This document shows, piece after piece, positions 5,338 through 6,922 of a stretch of 6,922 nt of DNA. Each line of letters begins with the position of its first letter. Position 1 is the stretch's first letter. Source of the DNA: Candidatus Dormiibacterota bacterium. GTDB taxonomy: Bacteria > Chloroflexota > Dormibacteria > Aeolococcales > Aeolococcaceae. The translations under genes were made by a program, and so were the position numbers. A model generated the notes under the pieces. The model did no database searches. It was not told where the DNA came from and saw only the letters and a list, made by a program, of their open reading frames with translations. The stretch is taken from NCBI GenBank assembly GCA_955651875.1, contig CATPAP010000293.1:1-6922 (forward strand). The letters run 5' to 3'.

Positions 5338-6922
5338 TCCTGGAGCTGGTGCGGGTAGCGCCAGTCGGTCGCCGGGTTGAACGTCTCCTTGATAACCCGC
5401 GGTGACACCCAGCGCAGCAGGTTGAAGGCCGAGCCAGCCTTGTCGTTGGTGCCGCTCGCGCGGCTGCCGCCGAAAGGTTGCTGGCCCACCACCGCCCCGG
5501 TCGGCTTGTCATTGATGTAGAAGTTGCCGGCCGCGTTGCGGAGGACGCGCAGCGAGGTCTCGATGGCACCGCGGTCCGTCGCGAAGACCGCACCGGTCAG
5601 CCCGTACGGGGACGTCGTGTCGACGGTGTGGAGCAGTGTCTCCCAGTCGGGCTCGTCGTAGGGGTGCACGGTGAGGATGGGACCGAAGAGCTCGCGCTCC
5701 ATGAGGTCGTGGTGCGGGTTGTCGGTCTCGTAGATGGTGGGGCGGACGAACCAGCCCTCGCTGTCGTCGCACTCGCCGCCGGCGACGAGTGTGATGGTGT
5801 TGTCGCTGCGTGCCGCGGTGATCGCCGCTTCGTGGTCGCGGAAAGCCTTCTCGTCGATGACCGCGCCCATGAAGTTGCGCATGTCGGTCGGGTCGCCCAT
5901 CGGCAGCGATTCCGTCGCCTCGCTCAGCGGTCCGCGCAGCTCGTTCCACATCGACCTGGGCACGTAGGCGCGCGAGGCGGCCGAGCACTTCTGGCCCTGA
6001 TACTCGAAGGCGCCGCGCAAGAGGCCGACCAGGAGCGCGTCCTGCGACGCGGACTCGTGAGCCACGACGAAGTCCTTGCCGCCCGTCTCGCCGACCAGCC
6101 GTGGATAGGTGCGGTAGCGGTGCAGGTTGGCGCTGACCGTCGACCAGATGGTCTCGAAGGTCGAGGTCGAACCGGTGAAGTGGATGCCGGCGAGGTCGGG
6201 ATGGGGGAGGGCCGCCTCGGCGACGCCGCCGCTGTGCCCGGTGACCATGTTGATCACCCCGGGGGGCAGGCCCGCCTCCTCGAGCACCCCGATGAGCAGC
6301 GAGGCGGCGAGCTGTTGGGTCGTCGCCGGCTTCCAGACCACGGTGTTGCCGAGCAGGGCCGGAGCGGTGGGCAGGTTGCCGGCGATCGAGGTGAAGTTGA
6401 ACGGCGTGATCGCCAGCACGAAACCCTCGAGCGGGCGCAGCTCGAGGCGGTTCCAGACGCCGGGCGGAGAGTGCGGCTGGTCGTCGGCGAGGTGGGCGGC
6501 GAAGTGGACGTTGAAGCGCCAGAAGTCGACGAGCTCGCAGGCCGCGTCGATCTCAGCCTGCACCACGGTCTTGCTCTGACCGAGCATGGTGGCGGCGTTC
6601 ACGCGCGCCCGCCAGGGGCCGGCAAGAAGGTCGGCGGCGCGGAGGAACACGGCGGAGCGCGCCTCGAATGACGCTTCGGCCCAGTCGCGACGCGCGGCTC
6701 CGGCTGCGCCGATCGCCGCGGTCACCTCTTTGGCGGTTGCCGTGTGGCCGCGGCCGAGCACCTGGGAGTGGCGGTGCGGGGCAATCACGTCGAAGGCTTC
6801 GCCGGTTCCCTCGACGGTGATGCCGCCGATGTGCATGGGCAGCGGTAAGGGGCCGTCGGCGGTCAGATCGGCGATGGCGCTGACGATGGCGGCACGCTCG
6901 GTGGAGCCGGGGCGATACTCGA
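5334..6922 (-). CDS. pruA: 1-pyrroline-5-carboxylate dehydrogenase, 5' end outside the window
   Basis: This NAD+-dependent aldehyde dehydrogenase oxidises glutamate 5-semialdehyde, the open form of 1-pyrroline-5-carboxylate, to glutamate in the second step of proline degradation. The frame stays open from the TGA at 5334-5336 to the right edge, giving 528 visible residues. The Met at 6836 is internal: the 28 codons before it read EYRPGSTERAAIVSAI... and match the usual family start (YxPGSxER...). Family length is about 540, so roughly 15 residues are missing. Counting from that Met, visible features are the substrate/NAD region ITPFNFTSIAGN (143-154), NTVVWKP, FTGSTSTF (220-227), general base Glu250 in LVGETGGKD, and nucleophile Cys284 in YQGQKCSAASRAYVP. 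Near the C-terminus are ELFGPIL, NFYINDKPTGAVVGQQPFGG and SRASGTNDKAG, typical of this subfamily. It is a single-function protein in what is visible, without a fused proline dehydrogenase C-terminally. It converges on the bkd operon. A TTA leucine codon at 6846-6848 is notable in this G+C-rich gene. Confidence 0.94.
   Translation of the reverse strand, partial: EYRPGSTERAAIVSAIADLTADGPLPLPMHIGGITVEGTGEAFDVIAPHRHSQVLGRGHTATAKEVTAAIGAAGAARRDWAEASFEARSAVFLRAADLLAGPWRARVNAATMLGQSKTVVQAEIDAACELVDFWRFNVHFAAHLADDQPHSPPGVWNRLELRPLEGFVLAITPFNFTSIAGNLPTAPALLGNTVVWKPATTQQLAASLLIGVLEEAGLPPGVINMVTGHSGGVAEAALPHPDLAGIHFTGSTSTFETIWSTVSANLHRYRTYPRLVGETGGKDFVVAHESASQDALLVGLLRGAFEYQGQKCSAASRAYVPRSMWNELRGPLSEATESLPMGDPTDMRNFMGAVIDEKAFRDHEAAITAARSDNTITLVAGGECDDSEGWFVRPTIYETDNPHHDLMERELFGPILTVHPYDEPDWETLLHTVDTTSPYGLTGAVFATDRGAIETSLRVLRNAAGNFYINDKPTGAVVGQQPFGGSRASGTNDKAGSAFNLLRWVSPRVIKETFNPATDWRYPHQLQD

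Noticed and set aside
5478..6671. Plus-strand open frame of 397 codons opposite the proline gene
   Set aside because: Long antisense frames are common in G+C-rich genes, and its composition (Val/Gly/Arg/Asp-rich, no motifs) mirrors the opposite gene, which has clear catalytic motifs.
1..6922. Mobile elements, CRISPR, RNA genes or an undescribed multi-gene system
   Set aside because: Nearly all of the window is filled by five recognisable metabolic or protease genes. The only gaps are short (largest 81 bases), with no long inverted repeats, spacer arrays, tRNA-like folds or unassigned genes.

Overview
The window comes from a bacterium with a high-G+C genome. Third codon positions are almost all G or C, two genes start with GTG, and the main operon seems to have a leaderless promoter (a TATACT -10 box seven bases before a GTG start, with no Shine-Dalgarno). 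This fits an actinobacterium or a similar high-G+C lineage such as Chloroflexota or Dormibacterota. No ribosomal RNA or other marker gene is present, so I do not name a taxon.

Layout. Bases 1-210 are the 3' end of a carboxy-terminal processing protease (peptidase family S41). A short intergenic region (211-291) holds a cluster of CTGAC/GTCAG motifs and a probable promoter. Bases 292-5316 are a compact four-gene operon on the plus strand coding a complete branched-chain 2-oxo acid dehydrogenase complex: E3 (dihydrolipoyl dehydrogenase, 292-1695), E1 alpha (1709-2713), E1 beta (2716-3698) and E2 (3712-5316). The order is the same as lpdV-bkdAA-bkdAB-bkdB of Bacillus subtilis. After a 17-base gap, a convergent minus-strand gene (5334 to beyond 6922) codes 1-pyrroline-5-carboxylate dehydrogenase, the second enzyme of proline degradation. 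Its 5' end lies outside the window.

How the genes work together. E1 alpha and E1 beta decarboxylate the 2-oxo acids made from valine, leucine and isoleucine and pass the acyl group to lipoate on E2. E2 transfers it to CoA, and E3 re-oxidises the dihydrolipoate with NAD+. The products feed branched-chain fatty acid synthesis or energy metabolism. The neighbouring proline gene is also amino-acid catabolism but is transcribed from the other side.

Points of note. The E1 beta gene is broken by a one-base deletion near 2964-2967, inside an otherwise intact and well-conserved gene, so a sequencing or assembly error is as likely as a real mutation. The E2 protein has two unusual low-complexity linkers, one built from five tandem 8-residue (24-base) Glu/Gln-rich repeats. 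I found no mobile element, CRISPR array, RNA gene or new defence or biosynthetic system. Apart from these details this is an ordinary metabolic region.
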